Position numbers and translations under genes: made by a program. DNA of 5,564 nt from an uncultured Collinsella sp. (GTDB lineage Bacteria; Actinomycetota; Coriobacteriia; Coriobacteriales; Coriobacteriaceae), in contig CABQMC010000114.1 in NCBI GenBank assembly GCA_902465115.1, positions 1 to 5,564 of the forward strand. Direction: 5' to 3'. Positions 1 through 5,564 of the stretch are shown here, piece by piece. The notes below the pieces were generated by a model. That model was not told the origin of the DNA. It searched no databases and saw only the letters and a program-made list of their open reading frames with translations. The stretch's first letter is position 1. Each line of letters opens with the position of its first letter.

Positions 1-193
1 CGAGCAGTCGCGCCAGTTTATCCGCGAACGCCTGAGCGGCCGCAGTATTCAGTCCACGCTCGAGGAGCAGGCCGAGGACCTGGACGAAGAGCGCGAACTG
101 ATCGACACCGATGTTGAAGATATTGAGGCAGTCGAGGACTTGGAGACCCTGGTCGTCGACGAGACCTCGGAGGATATGCATGACGAGGACTAA
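1..193 (+). CDS. scpB: C-terminal end of an upstream gene, probably segregation and condensation protein ScpB (partial)
   Basis: An open frame enters from the left edge (first full codon at base 2) and ends at TAA 191-193, giving 63 residues. It begins with a short stretch containing RQFIRERLSG and then becomes a very acidic tail: about 25 of the 63 residues are Asp or Glu, ending MHDED. No catalytic or fold-defining motif is visible because the body lies outside the window. ScpB is proposed mainly from context: in many Gram-positive bacteria scpA-scpB directly precede this rluB-type pseudouridine synthase, and ScpB proteins often end in a variable acidic tail. ScpB would bind ScpA and Smc to form the condensin that helps chromosome segregation. 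The frame overlaps the next gene by 14 nt, consistent with coupled translation. That this is a real coding end is fairly sure; the identity is inferred. Confidence 0.6.
   Translation, partial: EQSRQFIRERLSGRSIQSTLEEQAEDLDEERELIDTDVEDIEAVEDLETLVVDETSEDMHDED
169..173 (+). promoter_or_regulatory. Ribosome-binding site for rluB, inside the preceding gene
   Basis: GGAGG lies 6 nt before the ATG at 180 and inside the last codons of the upstream gene. It is the reason for choosing 180 as the rluB start. The upstream in-frame ATG at 111 and the later ATG at 276, where the S4 domain begins, have no comparable site in front of them. Confidence 0.65.
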
Positions 194-1151
194 CGACGCA
201 GGGGAGACGCGCATCGTAAGCACCACGGACGCCACAACGCCCACAGGCAACGTCCAGCCCGTCTACCCGCACACCATGCGCCTGCAGCGCTTTTTGGCGC
301 GCGCGGGCGTGGCGAGCCGCCGCGGCTCGGAGGACCTGATGACCGCCGGCCGCGTGACCGTCAACGGCCAGGTCGCAACCGAGCTGGGTACCAAGGTCGA
401 TGTGGACCGCGACCATATCGAGGTCGATGGCATGCTGGTCAAGCTCAACCAGGGCGCCGTGTACCTGATGCTTTACAAGCCGACCGGCTACCTCACCACC
501 ATGAGCGATCCGCAGGAACGCCCCTGCGTGGCCGACCTGGTCCCGCGCGACCGCTTTCCGGGGCTGTTCCCGGTTGGTCGCCTAGACCGCGACACCACGG
601 GCCTATTGCTCTTTACCACCGACGGCGACCTGTCGCAGGATCTGCTGCACCCCAGCAAGCACGTCTACAAGACCTACCAGGCGCTCGTGGACGGCCACCT
701 GACCGATCGCGACTTGGAACCACTCCGCCGCGGCATCGAGCTCGACGACGGCCTGTGCCAGCCGGCTATCTGCCGCGTCATTAACGCGCGCGAGGCCGAG
801 GCCGTGGCTCCGCAAGGTGTCAAGTCCGGTACCACCGCCGTCGAAGTCATCATCCGCGAAGGCCGCAAGAACCAGGTTAAGCGCATGTTGAGCAAGATTC
901 ACCACCCGGTGATCCGTCTGCACCGCTGCAACTTTGCCGGCCTGGAGCTCAAGGACGTGGCCAAGGGCTCGTGGCGCGAGCTCACCGATCGCGAGGTGCA
1001 GATCCTCAAGGACGGCGGTATCCCGCCCAAGCAGGCCAGCTCCAAACGCGGCGCCGCGCCGGCGACCAACGCCGCGACCCGCACGCGTCACCACGGCAGC
1101 CACGGTTCCGCGCCCAAGCGCAACACCTACCGCGAGCGCTACACGAGCTAG
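180..1151 (+). CDS. rluB: RsuA/RluB-family 23S rRNA pseudouridine synthase
   Basis: This 323-residue protein probably converts a specific uridine of 23S rRNA to pseudouridine in the cytoplasm during ribosome assembly. It has the family's two-part layout. An S4 RNA-binding domain starts near residue 33 (MRLQRFLARAGVASRR, then a VTVNG element). The catalytic domain starts near residue 94 (YLMLYKPTGYLTT) and contains GRLDRDTTGLLL, whose Asp136 (codon 585-587) is the expected catalytic aspartate. A later EGRKNQVKRML element matches the conserved C-terminal motif of this family. Residues 282-323 form a low-complexity tail rich in Lys, Arg, His and Ala, probably disordered and RNA-contacting. The start at 180 is chosen for its GGAGG site; residues 1-32 before the S4 domain look unstructured, so a start at 276 remains possible. 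RluB is preferred over RsuA or RluE from the link to scpB; the exact target uridine cannot be read from sequence. Confidence 0.9.
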   Translation: MTRTNDAGETRIVSTTDATTPTGNVQPVYPHTMRLQRFLARAGVASRRGSEDLMTAGRVTVNGQVATELGTKVDVDRDHIEVDGMLVKLNQGAVYLMLYKPTGYLTTMSDPQERPCVADLVPRDRFPGLFPVGRLDRDTTGLLLFTTDGDLSQDLLHPSKHVYKTYQALVDGHLTDRDLEPLRRGIELDDGLCQPAICRVINAREAEAVAPQGVKSGTTAVEVIIREGRKNQVKRMLSKIHHPVIRLHRCNFAGLELKDVAKGSWRELTDREVQILKDGGIPPKQASSKRGAAPATNAATRTRHHGSHGSAPKRNTYRERYTS

Positions 1152-1203
1152 GCAACCCGCCAATCCGCAGCGCCCGCGTCCCATACCAACACGTCAACCA
1201 CCG

Positions 1204-1209
1204 AAAGGA
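1204..1209 (+). promoter_or_regulatory. Ribosome-binding site for cmk
   Basis: AAAGGA lies 8 nt before the cmk ATG at 1218, in the 66-nt gap after rluB. This is the only gap longer than 10 nt in the window. I could not find a convincing -35/-10 pair or a hairpin followed by a T-run there, so cmk is most simply read through from upstream. Confidence 0.65.
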
Positions 1210-1217
1210 AGCATTGC

Positions 1218-1904
1218 ATGATCGTCGCCATCGACGGCCCCGCCGGATCCGGCAAGTCCACCATCGCCAAGGAGATTGCCCGCCAACTGGGCTTTAACAA
1301 GCTCGACACGGGCGCCATGTATCGCGCCGTCACCTTCGCCGCGCTCGATCGCGGTATCGACCTGGACGACGAGGCGGCCATCGACGCCCTCGCCGAGCAG
1401 ATCGAGATTCGCTTTACCAACGGCACCGGCGAGGACACGCGCCTGACCATCGACGGCCAGGACGCATCGGCTGCCATCCGCACCCCGCAGGTCGACGCCA
1501 ACGTGTCCAAGGTTTCGGCCTACCCGGGCGTGCGCGCGGCCATGCTCATCCACCAGCGCCGCGCCGCCGAGGACCGCGACATTGTCGCCGAGGGTCGCGA
1601 CATCGGCACCGTCGTGTTCCCCAACGCGCAGGTCAAGGTCTTTCTGACCGCCGACCCGCGCGAGCGCGCCCGTCGCCGCGTGCTGCAGCGCCACCAAAAC
1701 GACGCCCAGCCGCTCACCACCGAGCAGCTCGAGGCCGAGGTCGACGAGACCCTCGACGCCCTCAAGCAGCGCGACAAGCTCGACAGCAGCCGCGAGGTCG
1801 CGCCGCTCGTGCCCGCCGAGGACGCGGTGCACGTCGACTCCACCGCCCACACCATCGACGAGGTCGTCCGCATTATCGAGGACCTCATCAACCAAAGGAG
1901 GTAG
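1218..1904 (+). CDS. cmk: Cytidylate kinase (CMP/dCMP kinase)
   Basis: This 228-residue cytoplasmic enzyme transfers phosphate from ATP to CMP or dCMP, giving CDP or dCDP for RNA, DNA and CDP-lipid synthesis. The motifs are complete and in order: the P-loop GPAGSGKST at residues 7-15, LDTGAMYRA at 29-37 in the nucleotide-monophosphate binding region, the family signature EGRDIGTVVFP at 125-135, FLTADP followed by an Arg-rich segment at 142-154 (the lid side), and QRDKLDSSR at 184-192. The length is normal for a bacterial Cmk. The start follows an AAAGGA site, and the P-loop begins at residue 7 as usual. The gene ends 3 nt before plsC and contains the plsC ribosome-binding site. The cmk-plsC-ispH order also occurs in various Firmicutes, which supports the identities. 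No defect is seen. Confidence 0.97.
   Translation: MIVAIDGPAGSGKSTIAKEIARQLGFNKLDTGAMYRAVTFAALDRGIDLDDEAAIDALAEQIEIRFTNGTGEDTRLTIDGQDASAAIRTPQVDANVSKVSAYPGVRAAMLIHQRRAAEDRDIVAEGRDIGTVVFPNAQVKVFLTADPRERARRRVLQRHQNDAQPLTTEQLEAEVDETLDALKQRDKLDSSREVAPLVPAEDAVHVDSTAHTIDEVVRIIEDLINQRR
1894..1902 (+). promoter_or_regulatory. Near-perfect ribosome-binding site for plsC, overlapping the cmk stop
   Basis: AAAGGAGGT is close to the full complement of the 16S rRNA 3' end. It lies 5-6 nt before the plsC ATG at 1908. Its last base is the first base of the cmk TAG stop (1902-1904), so ribosomes finishing cmk pass over the site, which favours translational coupling. Confidence 0.85.
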
Positions 1905-1907
1905 CCC

Positions 1908-2618
1908 ATGCGCCTGTTTAAGCAGACGCCCGAGGATTACTACAACGCCCCCTACGACGAGTTCCCGGCGCTCATCCGCGGCACTGTCGCCGTAGTCATG
2001 GGCATCCTGTGGGTCTTCTCCAAGCTCATGTGGCGCTGGAAGGTCGAGGACGCCGACCTGCTGTTTGAGCGCCAGGAAGGCCGCGGCAGCGTGGTCATCT
2101 GCAACCACACCTCGATGGCCGAGCTCCTGGCTGTAGAGACGGCACTGTTCTTTGGCGGCCGCCGCATTCGCCCCATCTTTAAATCCGAGTTCGCCAAGAG
2201 CAAGATCGTGCGCTGGGCCTTTAGCCGTGTGGGCGGTATTCCCGTCGAGCGCGGCACCGCCGACATGAAGTGCCTGCTGCAGCGCGGCGAGGACGTTCTG
2301 ATCTTCCCCGAGGGCACGCGCATCCGCTCGCGCGAGATCAAGCCCGAGGTCCACGGCGGCTTTGCGCTCATCGCCCAGATGGGCAAGGCACCCGTCAACC
2401 CGCTCGCCATCTGCGGCTGGTCCGATATCACGCCTGCGGGCAAAAAGCTCATGCGCCCCAAAAAGTGCTGGATCCGTGCAGGCAAGGCCGTCTCGCTTTC
2501 CGACGCACCGGCCGAGCTCAAGCGCAAGGAGCGCCTGGCATGGTTTGAGTCCGAAGCCATGAGTCGCGTCTACGCCATGCGCGATGACCTGTGCGCCGAG
2601 CATCCTGGCAGGTTCTAG
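1908..2618 (+). CDS. plsC: PlsC-type 1-acyl-sn-glycerol-3-phosphate acyltransferase
   Basis: This 236-residue protein most likely acylates lysophosphatidic acid at position 2 to give phosphatidic acid, the precursor of membrane phospholipids, at the inner face of the membrane. One hydrophobic segment near residues 21-41 (ALIRGTVAVVMGILWVF) probably anchors or embeds it. Acyltransferase motifs are present in order: block I NHTSMAE at 66-72 with His67, block II around FKSEFAKSK (91-99) and GGIPVERG (109-116), block III FPEGTR at 133-138, and block IV APVNPLAI at 161-168. Block I is unusual: the His is followed four residues later by Glu72 (codon 2121-2123) rather than the canonical Asp. The rest of the enzyme looks intact. 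The length is typical for the compact bacterial PlsC. It is tightly packed between cmk (3-nt gap) and ispH (2-nt gap). The acyl donor (acyl-ACP or acyl-CoA) and exact acceptor cannot be read from sequence. Confidence 0.9.
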   Translation: MRLFKQTPEDYYNAPYDEFPALIRGTVAVVMGILWVFSKLMWRWKVEDADLLFERQEGRGSVVICNHTSMAELLAVETALFFGGRRIRPIFKSEFAKSKIVRWAFSRVGGIPVERGTADMKCLLQRGEDVLIFPEGTRIRSREIKPEVHGGFALIAQMGKAPVNPLAICGWSDITPAGKKLMRPKKCWIRAGKAVSLSDAPAELKRKERLAWFESEAMSRVYAMRDDLCAEHPGRF

Positions 2619-2620
2619 CC

Positions 2621-3520
2621 ATGAGCGAGGAAGTCATGAACGCCGTCGAGGCCGTTGCCAGCAAGGCAGACGCCCCCATCATCGAAATCGCTGCCCACGC
2701 CGGCACCTGCTACGGCGTGCAGCGCGCGCTCGACATGGCTATGGCGGCCGCCCCGCAAGCGGGGGAGAACGCCCAGGTCCACACCCTGGGTCCGCTCATC
2801 CATAACCCCATCGTGGTGCGCGAGCTTTCCGAGGCAGGCGTCGGTCTGGCCGAGACCCTGGACGACGCCGCATCGGGCACCATGATCATTCGCGCGCACG
2901 GCGTGGTGCCGCAGGTCATCGATGCCGCTCGCAAGCGCGGCCTCGACGTAGTCGATGCCACCTGCCCCTACGTAAAGAAGGTCCACGTGGCCGCCGAGCG
3001 CCTGGTACGCGAGGGCTATCGCGTGCTCGTCGTAGGCGAGCCGGGCCACCCCGAGGTTGAGGGCATCCTGGGCCATGCCGGCGATGACGCGCGGGTCGTG
3101 AGCTGCGCCGCCGATGCGGACGTACTGCCGCTCAAGGGCAAGGTAGGCCTCGTCGTACAGACTACCCAGACCGCGCAGAACTTGGCCGAAGTTGTGGCCT
3201 CCATCACCCCGCGCGTGCAGGAGCTGCGTGTGATCAACACCATCTGCGCCGCCACGAGTGAGCGTCAACAGGCAGCAGCCGCACTTGCCAACCGCTGCGA
3301 CTGCATGGTCGTGGTGGGCGGCAAGAACTCGGGCAACACCCGCCGCCTGGCGCAGATTTGCGCAAACGCCTGCGAGCGTACGTATCACATCGAGGAAGCT
3401 TCCGAGCTTCAGGCCGCGTGGTTTACCGACGCTCACCACATCGGCATCACCGCCGGAGCCTCCACCCCGCAAGAACACATCGAACGCGCCGTCGAGCGCA
3501 TCAAGGAGCTTTGCCGCTAA
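2621..3520 (+). CDS. ispH: 4-hydroxy-3-methylbut-2-enyl diphosphate reductase (IspH/LytB)
   Basis: This roughly 299-residue cytoplasmic iron-sulfur enzyme makes IPP and DMAPP from HMBPP in the last step of the MEP isoprenoid pathway. With the start at 2621, the three conserved cluster cysteines are Cys30 (HAGTCYGV), Cys115 (DATCPYVKKVH) and Cys209 (NTICAATSERQ). Substrate-binding residues are also visible: His61 in GPLIHNP, His93 in IIRAHGV, His143 and Glu145 in GEPGHPEVEG, the TTQT loop near 181-184, Ser237 and Asn239 in GKNSGNT, and Ser281 in ITAGAST. There is no fused S1 domain, unlike some clostridial homologues. The start is uncertain. ATG 2621 lies 2 nt after the plsC stop with only a weak GGCAGG element; ATG 2636 has a better GAGGAAG; GTG 2591 would overlap plsC. 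None affects the conserved core, which begins near residue 20. It is part of the continuous cluster and ends 2 nt before the next gene. Confidence 0.95.
   Translation: MSEEVMNAVEAVASKADAPIIEIAAHAGTCYGVQRALDMAMAAAPQAGENAQVHTLGPLIHNPIVVRELSEAGVGLAETLDDAASGTMIIRAHGVVPQVIDAARKRGLDVVDATCPYVKKVHVAAERLVREGYRVLVVGEPGHPEVEGILGHAGDDARVVSCAADADVLPLKGKVGLVVQTTQTAQNLAEVVASITPRVQELRVINTICAATSERQQAAAALANRCDCMVVVGGKNSGNTRRLAQICANACERTYHIEEASELQAAWFTDAHHIGITAGASTPQEHIERAVERIKELCR
2627..2633 (+). promoter_or_regulatory. Possible ribosome-binding site for an alternative ispH start at 2636
   Basis: GAGGAAG lies just before the in-frame ATG at 2636, with about 5 nt from GAGG to the ATG. It would give a 294-residue IspH. 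The site lies within the first codons of the longer version that starts at 2621, so only one of the two starts is likely to dominate. Confidence 0.4.
3503..3508 (+). promoter_or_regulatory. Distant ribosome-binding site for the DUF512 gene, inside ispH
   Basis: AAGGAG ends 14 nt before the ATG at 3523, longer than the usual 5-9 nt. No better site or start codon is nearby; the in-frame TTG at 3511 would be only 2 nt away. Initiation may rely on ribosomes that have just terminated at the ispH stop 2 nt upstream. Confidence 0.4.
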
Positions 3521-3522
3521 TC

Positions 3523-4965
3523 ATGGACCAGACCGTACCCGCATACGCCGCTGAGGTGGCCGATTACGGGCGCAGCCGCGACCCCGAGCCGGGTGAGGGC
3601 GCGCTCGTTAAAAACGTGCGCCCCGAATCGCCCGCATGGGATGTGGGTATCGAGCCGGGCATGCGCGTGCTCACGGTCAACGGCGAGCAACTGACCGATA
3701 TGATCGTGTGGCTCTGGGAGGCAGATGACGACACCGTCGAGCTGGAGGTTTTCGATCCGCGCGACGGCACCGTCACCCCCGTCGAGCTCGATCGCTTTCC
3801 CGGCGAGGACTGGGGCTTAGAGTTCGATGGCCCCATCTTCGATGGCATGCGCACCTGCGTAAACGCCTGCGTGTTCTGCTTTATGACCATGCTGCCCAAG
3901 GGAGGCCGCTCCACGCTCTATATTCGCGACGACGACTATCGCTTAAGCTTTTTGCAGGGCAACTTTGTCACGCTCACGAACCTCACAGACGAAGACGTGC
4001 AAAACGTCATTCAACGCAACATGAGCCCCATGAACGTGTCGGTCCATGCCGTAAGCCCCGACGTTCGCCGCCGCATGATGGGCCGAAACGCTCAGCGCGG
4101 CATGGACGTGCTCGAGGCCATCATGGCCGCCGGCATCGAGATTCACGCGCAGATCGTGCTGTGTCCTGGCATGAACGACGGCGAGGAGTTGGAAAAGACC
4201 CTGCGCTTCTGCGAGGAACATGAGCAAATCACCAGCCTGGGCATTGTGCCGCTCGGTTTTACCAAGCATCAGAACCGTTTTAGCTGGTCCTACAGCGACA
4301 AGCCCGAGCTGGCGCGCGAGACTATCGCCATGATCAGGCCCTTCCAGGACCGCGCCTTCGAGCGCTTTGGCCGCCACACCTTCCAGATGAGCGACGAGTT
4401 CTACCTAGATGCCGGCATCGAGCCGCCCGAGGCCGACTTTTACGACGGCTACCCGCAGTACTACGACGGCATCGGCATGATCCGCTCCTACCTGGACGAG
4501 ACCGACAACGTGCTCGCCGCCGATGCCGAGCGCCTGTACCGCGTTCGCGAGGCAATCGCCGCCCGTGGCCAGCGCCTGCTGTGCCTCTCAGGCGCCAGCG
4601 CGCGCGATACGGTGGCGCGTTTTGTGGAGTCTCCACAGGGCCTTGCCGGTACAGTCACGGCCATCAAAAATCGTTACTTTGGCGGTAACGTGGACGTGAC
4701 CGGTCTCATCGTCGCCTGCGACATCCTGGAGCAGCTGCCGCAGGACCTCTCGGGGGTTATGCTCTTTGTGCCTAAGCTCATGTTCAACGCCGACGGTATG
4801 ACCCTTGACGAGTATCATCGTGACGAATTGCTCGCACGCCTTACCGGTCGCGGCGCCGAGGTTCATGTGGTATCGACCATGCCGCATGAGCTGCTCGATA
4901 CCCTGGAGCACATCCTTGGCATAACGCCCGCCAATTCAACTATTCCCGCTGACCCTACCCATTAA
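3523..4965 (+). CDS. DUF512 protein: PDZ-like domain plus radical-SAM-type iron-sulfur domain, function unknown
   Basis: This 480-residue protein has the layout of the conserved, uncharacterised DUF512 family. Residues about 24-90 form a PDZ-like domain (ALVKNVRPESPAWDVGIEPG, then VLTVNGEQL). A radical-SAM-type motif follows, CVNACVFC, with Cys112, Cys116 and Cys119 spaced CX3CX2C, and then the family-typical DDDYRLSFLQGNFVTLTN at 136-153 and MNVSVHAVSP at 170-179. The C-terminal part carries FGGNVDVTGLI at 386-396. Other cysteines at 214, 230, 354 and 399 could bind metal, which is speculative. No signal peptide or membrane span is seen, so it is probably cytoplasmic. The start at 3523 lies 2 nt after the ispH stop; the frame is open further upstream, but that part lies inside ispH and is a shadow. 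DUF512 genes often neighbour der in Gram-positive genomes. Substrate and reaction are unknown; the catalytic type is inferred from the cysteine spacing. Confidence 0.88.
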   Translation: MDQTVPAYAAEVADYGRSRDPEPGEGALVKNVRPESPAWDVGIEPGMRVLTVNGEQLTDMIVWLWEADDDTVELEVFDPRDGTVTPVELDRFPGEDWGLEFDGPIFDGMRTCVNACVFCFMTMLPKGGRSTLYIRDDDYRLSFLQGNFVTLTNLTDEDVQNVIQRNMSPMNVSVHAVSPDVRRRMMGRNAQRGMDVLEAIMAAGIEIHAQIVLCPGMNDGEELEKTLRFCEEHEQITSLGIVPLGFTKHQNRFSWSYSDKPELARETIAMIRPFQDRAFERFGRHTFQMSDEFYLDAGIEPPEADFYDGYPQYYDGIGMIRSYLDETDNVLAADAERLYRVREAIAARGQRLLCLSGASARDTVARFVESPQGLAGTVTAIKNRYFGGNVDVTGLIVACDILEQLPQDLSGVMLFVPKLMFNADGMTLDEYHRDELLARLTGRGAEVHVVSTMPHELLDTLEHILGITPANSTIPADPTH

Positions 4966-4970
4966 AGGAG
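4966..4970 (+). promoter_or_regulatory. Ribosome-binding site for der
   Basis: AGGAG follows directly after the TAA stop (4963-4965) of the DUF512 gene and lies 5 nt before the der ATG at 4976. It fixes the der start, which also places the first P-loop at the expected N-terminal position. Confidence 0.8.
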
Positions 4971-4975
4971 AGCAG

Positions 4976-5564
4976 ATGAAACCTATCGTCGCCGTCGTCG
5001 GACGCCCCAACGTGGGCAAGTCCACGCTCGTCAACCGCCTGGCCCAGACCTCGGACGCCATCGTCCACGAGTCCCGCGGCGTCACGCGCGACCGCTCGTA
5101 TCACACGGCCGATTGGAACGGCCGCGAGTTCACCATCGTCGACACGGGCGGCATCGAGCCACTCAAGAGCGACGACGTCTTCGCCACGTCCATCCGCGAC
5201 CAGGCCCTTGCCGCCGCCGAGGAAGCCGCTGTCATCCTGTTTGTGGTCGATGGCCGCACCGGCGTCACCGAGGAGGACGAGTCGGTCGCCCGCATGCTCA
5301 AGCGCTGCGACAAGCCGGTCTTTCTGCTGGTGAACAAGCTCGACAACCCCGATCGCGAGAATGACAACATTTGGGAGTTCTATTCGCTCGGCATCGGTGA
5401 GCCCACGCCGCTCTCGGCCCTGCACGGCCACGGCACGGGAGACCTGCTCGACGACATCGTGGCCCTGTTGCCCGAGGAGGAGGACGAGGTCGCCGACGCG
5501 TTCCCCGATGCGCTCAACGTGGCCATCATCGGCCGCCCCAACGCCGGTAAGTCCTCGCTGTTCA
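4976..5564 (+). CDS. der: Ribosome-assembly GTPase Der (EngA), N-terminal part, cut by the window edge
   Basis: The first 196 codons of a double-GTPase are present; the full family length is about 440 residues, so over half lies outside. Der binds the 50S precursor and uses GTP to help large-subunit maturation. The first G domain is complete: G1 GRPNVGKST at residues 9-17, G2 Thr37 in RGVTRDR, G3 DTGG at 56-59, G4 NKLD at 120-123, and a G5-like SALHGHGTGDLL at 147-158. An acidic linker (PEEEDEVADAF, 166-176) leads into the second G domain, whose G1 GRPNAGKSS at 186-194 is visible just before the edge. Two tandem G1 motifs separated by an acidic linker are diagnostic of Der and exclude Era or other single-domain GTPases. 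It starts 10 nt after the DUF512 gene and is probably co-transcribed. No defect is seen in the visible part. Confidence 0.97.
   Translation, partial: MKPIVAVVGRPNVGKSTLVNRLAQTSDAIVHESRGVTRDRSYHTADWNGREFTIVDTGGIEPLKSDDVFATSIRDQALAAAEEAAVILFVVDGRTGVTEEDESVARMLKRCDKPVFLLVNKLDNPDRENDNIWEFYSLGIGEPTPLSALHGHGTGDLLDDIVALLPEEEDEVADAFPDALNVAIIGRPNAGKSSLF

Larger units (their letters stand above)
1..5564 (+). other. Single probable transcription unit of seven tightly packed genes
   Basis: All seven genes are on the plus strand. The junctions are a 14-nt overlap (upstream gene/rluB), then gaps of 66 nt (rluB/cmk), 3 nt (cmk/plsC), 2 nt (plsC/ispH), 2 nt (ispH/DUF512 gene) and 10 nt (DUF512 gene/der). 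I see no terminator-like hairpin with a T-run at any junction and no clear internal promoter. One polycistronic message, with possible weak internal initiation before cmk, is the simplest reading. Both ends run off the window, so the true first and last genes are unknown. Confidence 0.65.

Noticed and set aside
111..179. rluB start at ATG 111
   Set aside because: The added 23 residues are Arg/Trp/Pro-rich out-of-frame reading of the upstream gene, and no ribosome-binding site precedes them. ATG 180 has GGAGG at good spacing.
603..1184. 193-codon minus-strand open frame opposite rluB
   Set aside because: It is codon-aligned with rluB and stops exactly where rluB uses a CTA codon (603-605), the signature of an antisense shadow. 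No domain or start signal is seen.
1152..1217. Possible promoter or terminator in the rluB-cmk gap
   Set aside because: I found no convincing -35/-10 pair and no hairpin followed by a T-run in these 66 nt, only the cmk ribosome-binding site.
1194..2603. 469-codon open frame on the minus strand across cmk and plsC
   Set aside because: Its codons are in exact register with cmk and plsC, which share one frame. It stays open only because those genes use no TTA, CTA or TCA codons, as expected in GC-rich DNA. The translation is Ala/Gly/Leu/Asp-rich with no recognisable domain, while the plus strand carries two complete enzymes.
2615..3478. 287-codon minus-strand open frame opposite ispH
   Set aside because: It is in codon register with ispH and has no recognisable motif; the plus strand encodes a complete IspH with all three cluster cysteines.
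3358..3522. N-terminal extension of the DUF512 gene from an ATG at 3358
   Set aside because: These 55 codons lie inside ispH in another frame, give an Arg/His-rich translation unlike the family, and would need a 163-nt overlap. The ATG at 3523 just after the ispH stop leads directly into the PDZ-like domain.
5531..5557. Ala in place of Val in the second Der P-loop (GRPNAGKSS)
   Set aside because: The substituted position is a variable residue of the GX4GKS/T motif, and all the residues that contact phosphate are kept. It is unlikely to matter.

Overview
The window is a dense, one-directional run of seven plus-strand genes, most of it conserved housekeeping. The DNA is GC-rich with strongly G/C-ending codons. 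The order scpB-like end / rluB / cmk / plsC / ispH / DUF512 radical-SAM gene / der, plus the protein style, fits a high-GC Gram-positive. My best inference is class Coriobacteriia, of the Collinsella or Eggerthella kind. That assignment rests on gene order and composition only and was not checked by search.

Layout: (1) 1-193 holds the acidic C-terminal tail of an upstream protein, probably the condensin accessory protein ScpB. (2) 180-1151 is an RsuA/RluB-type 23S rRNA pseudouridine synthase, overlapping the first gene by 14 nt. (3) After a 66-nt gap, 1218-1904 is cytidylate kinase. (4) 1908-2618 is a PlsC-type acyltransferase. (5) About 2621-3520 is IspH, the last enzyme of the MEP isoprenoid pathway. 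(6) 3523-4965 is a DUF512 protein with an N-terminal PDZ-like domain and a CX3CX2C radical-SAM-type cysteine motif; its function is unknown. (7) 4976-5564 is the start of the double GTPase Der (EngA), cut by the window edge after the P-loop of its second G domain.

Apart from the 66-nt gap before cmk, neighbouring genes overlap or lie 2-10 nt apart, and several ribosome-binding sites sit inside the end of the preceding gene. This implies one transcription unit with translational coupling. The products link ribosome maturation (RluB, Der), nucleotide supply (Cmk), phospholipid synthesis (PlsC) and isoprenoid precursors (IspH), a typical growth-linked cluster. I see no promoter, terminator, RNA gene, mobile element, repeat array or CRISPR, and no stretch over 300 nt without a gene.

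I did not find a clearly new system. The best leads are the uncharacterised DUF512 putative iron-sulfur/radical-SAM protein between ispH and der, and a PlsC whose first catalytic motif reads HX4E instead of the canonical HX4D. The long open frames on the minus strand are codon-register shadows of the plus-strand genes.
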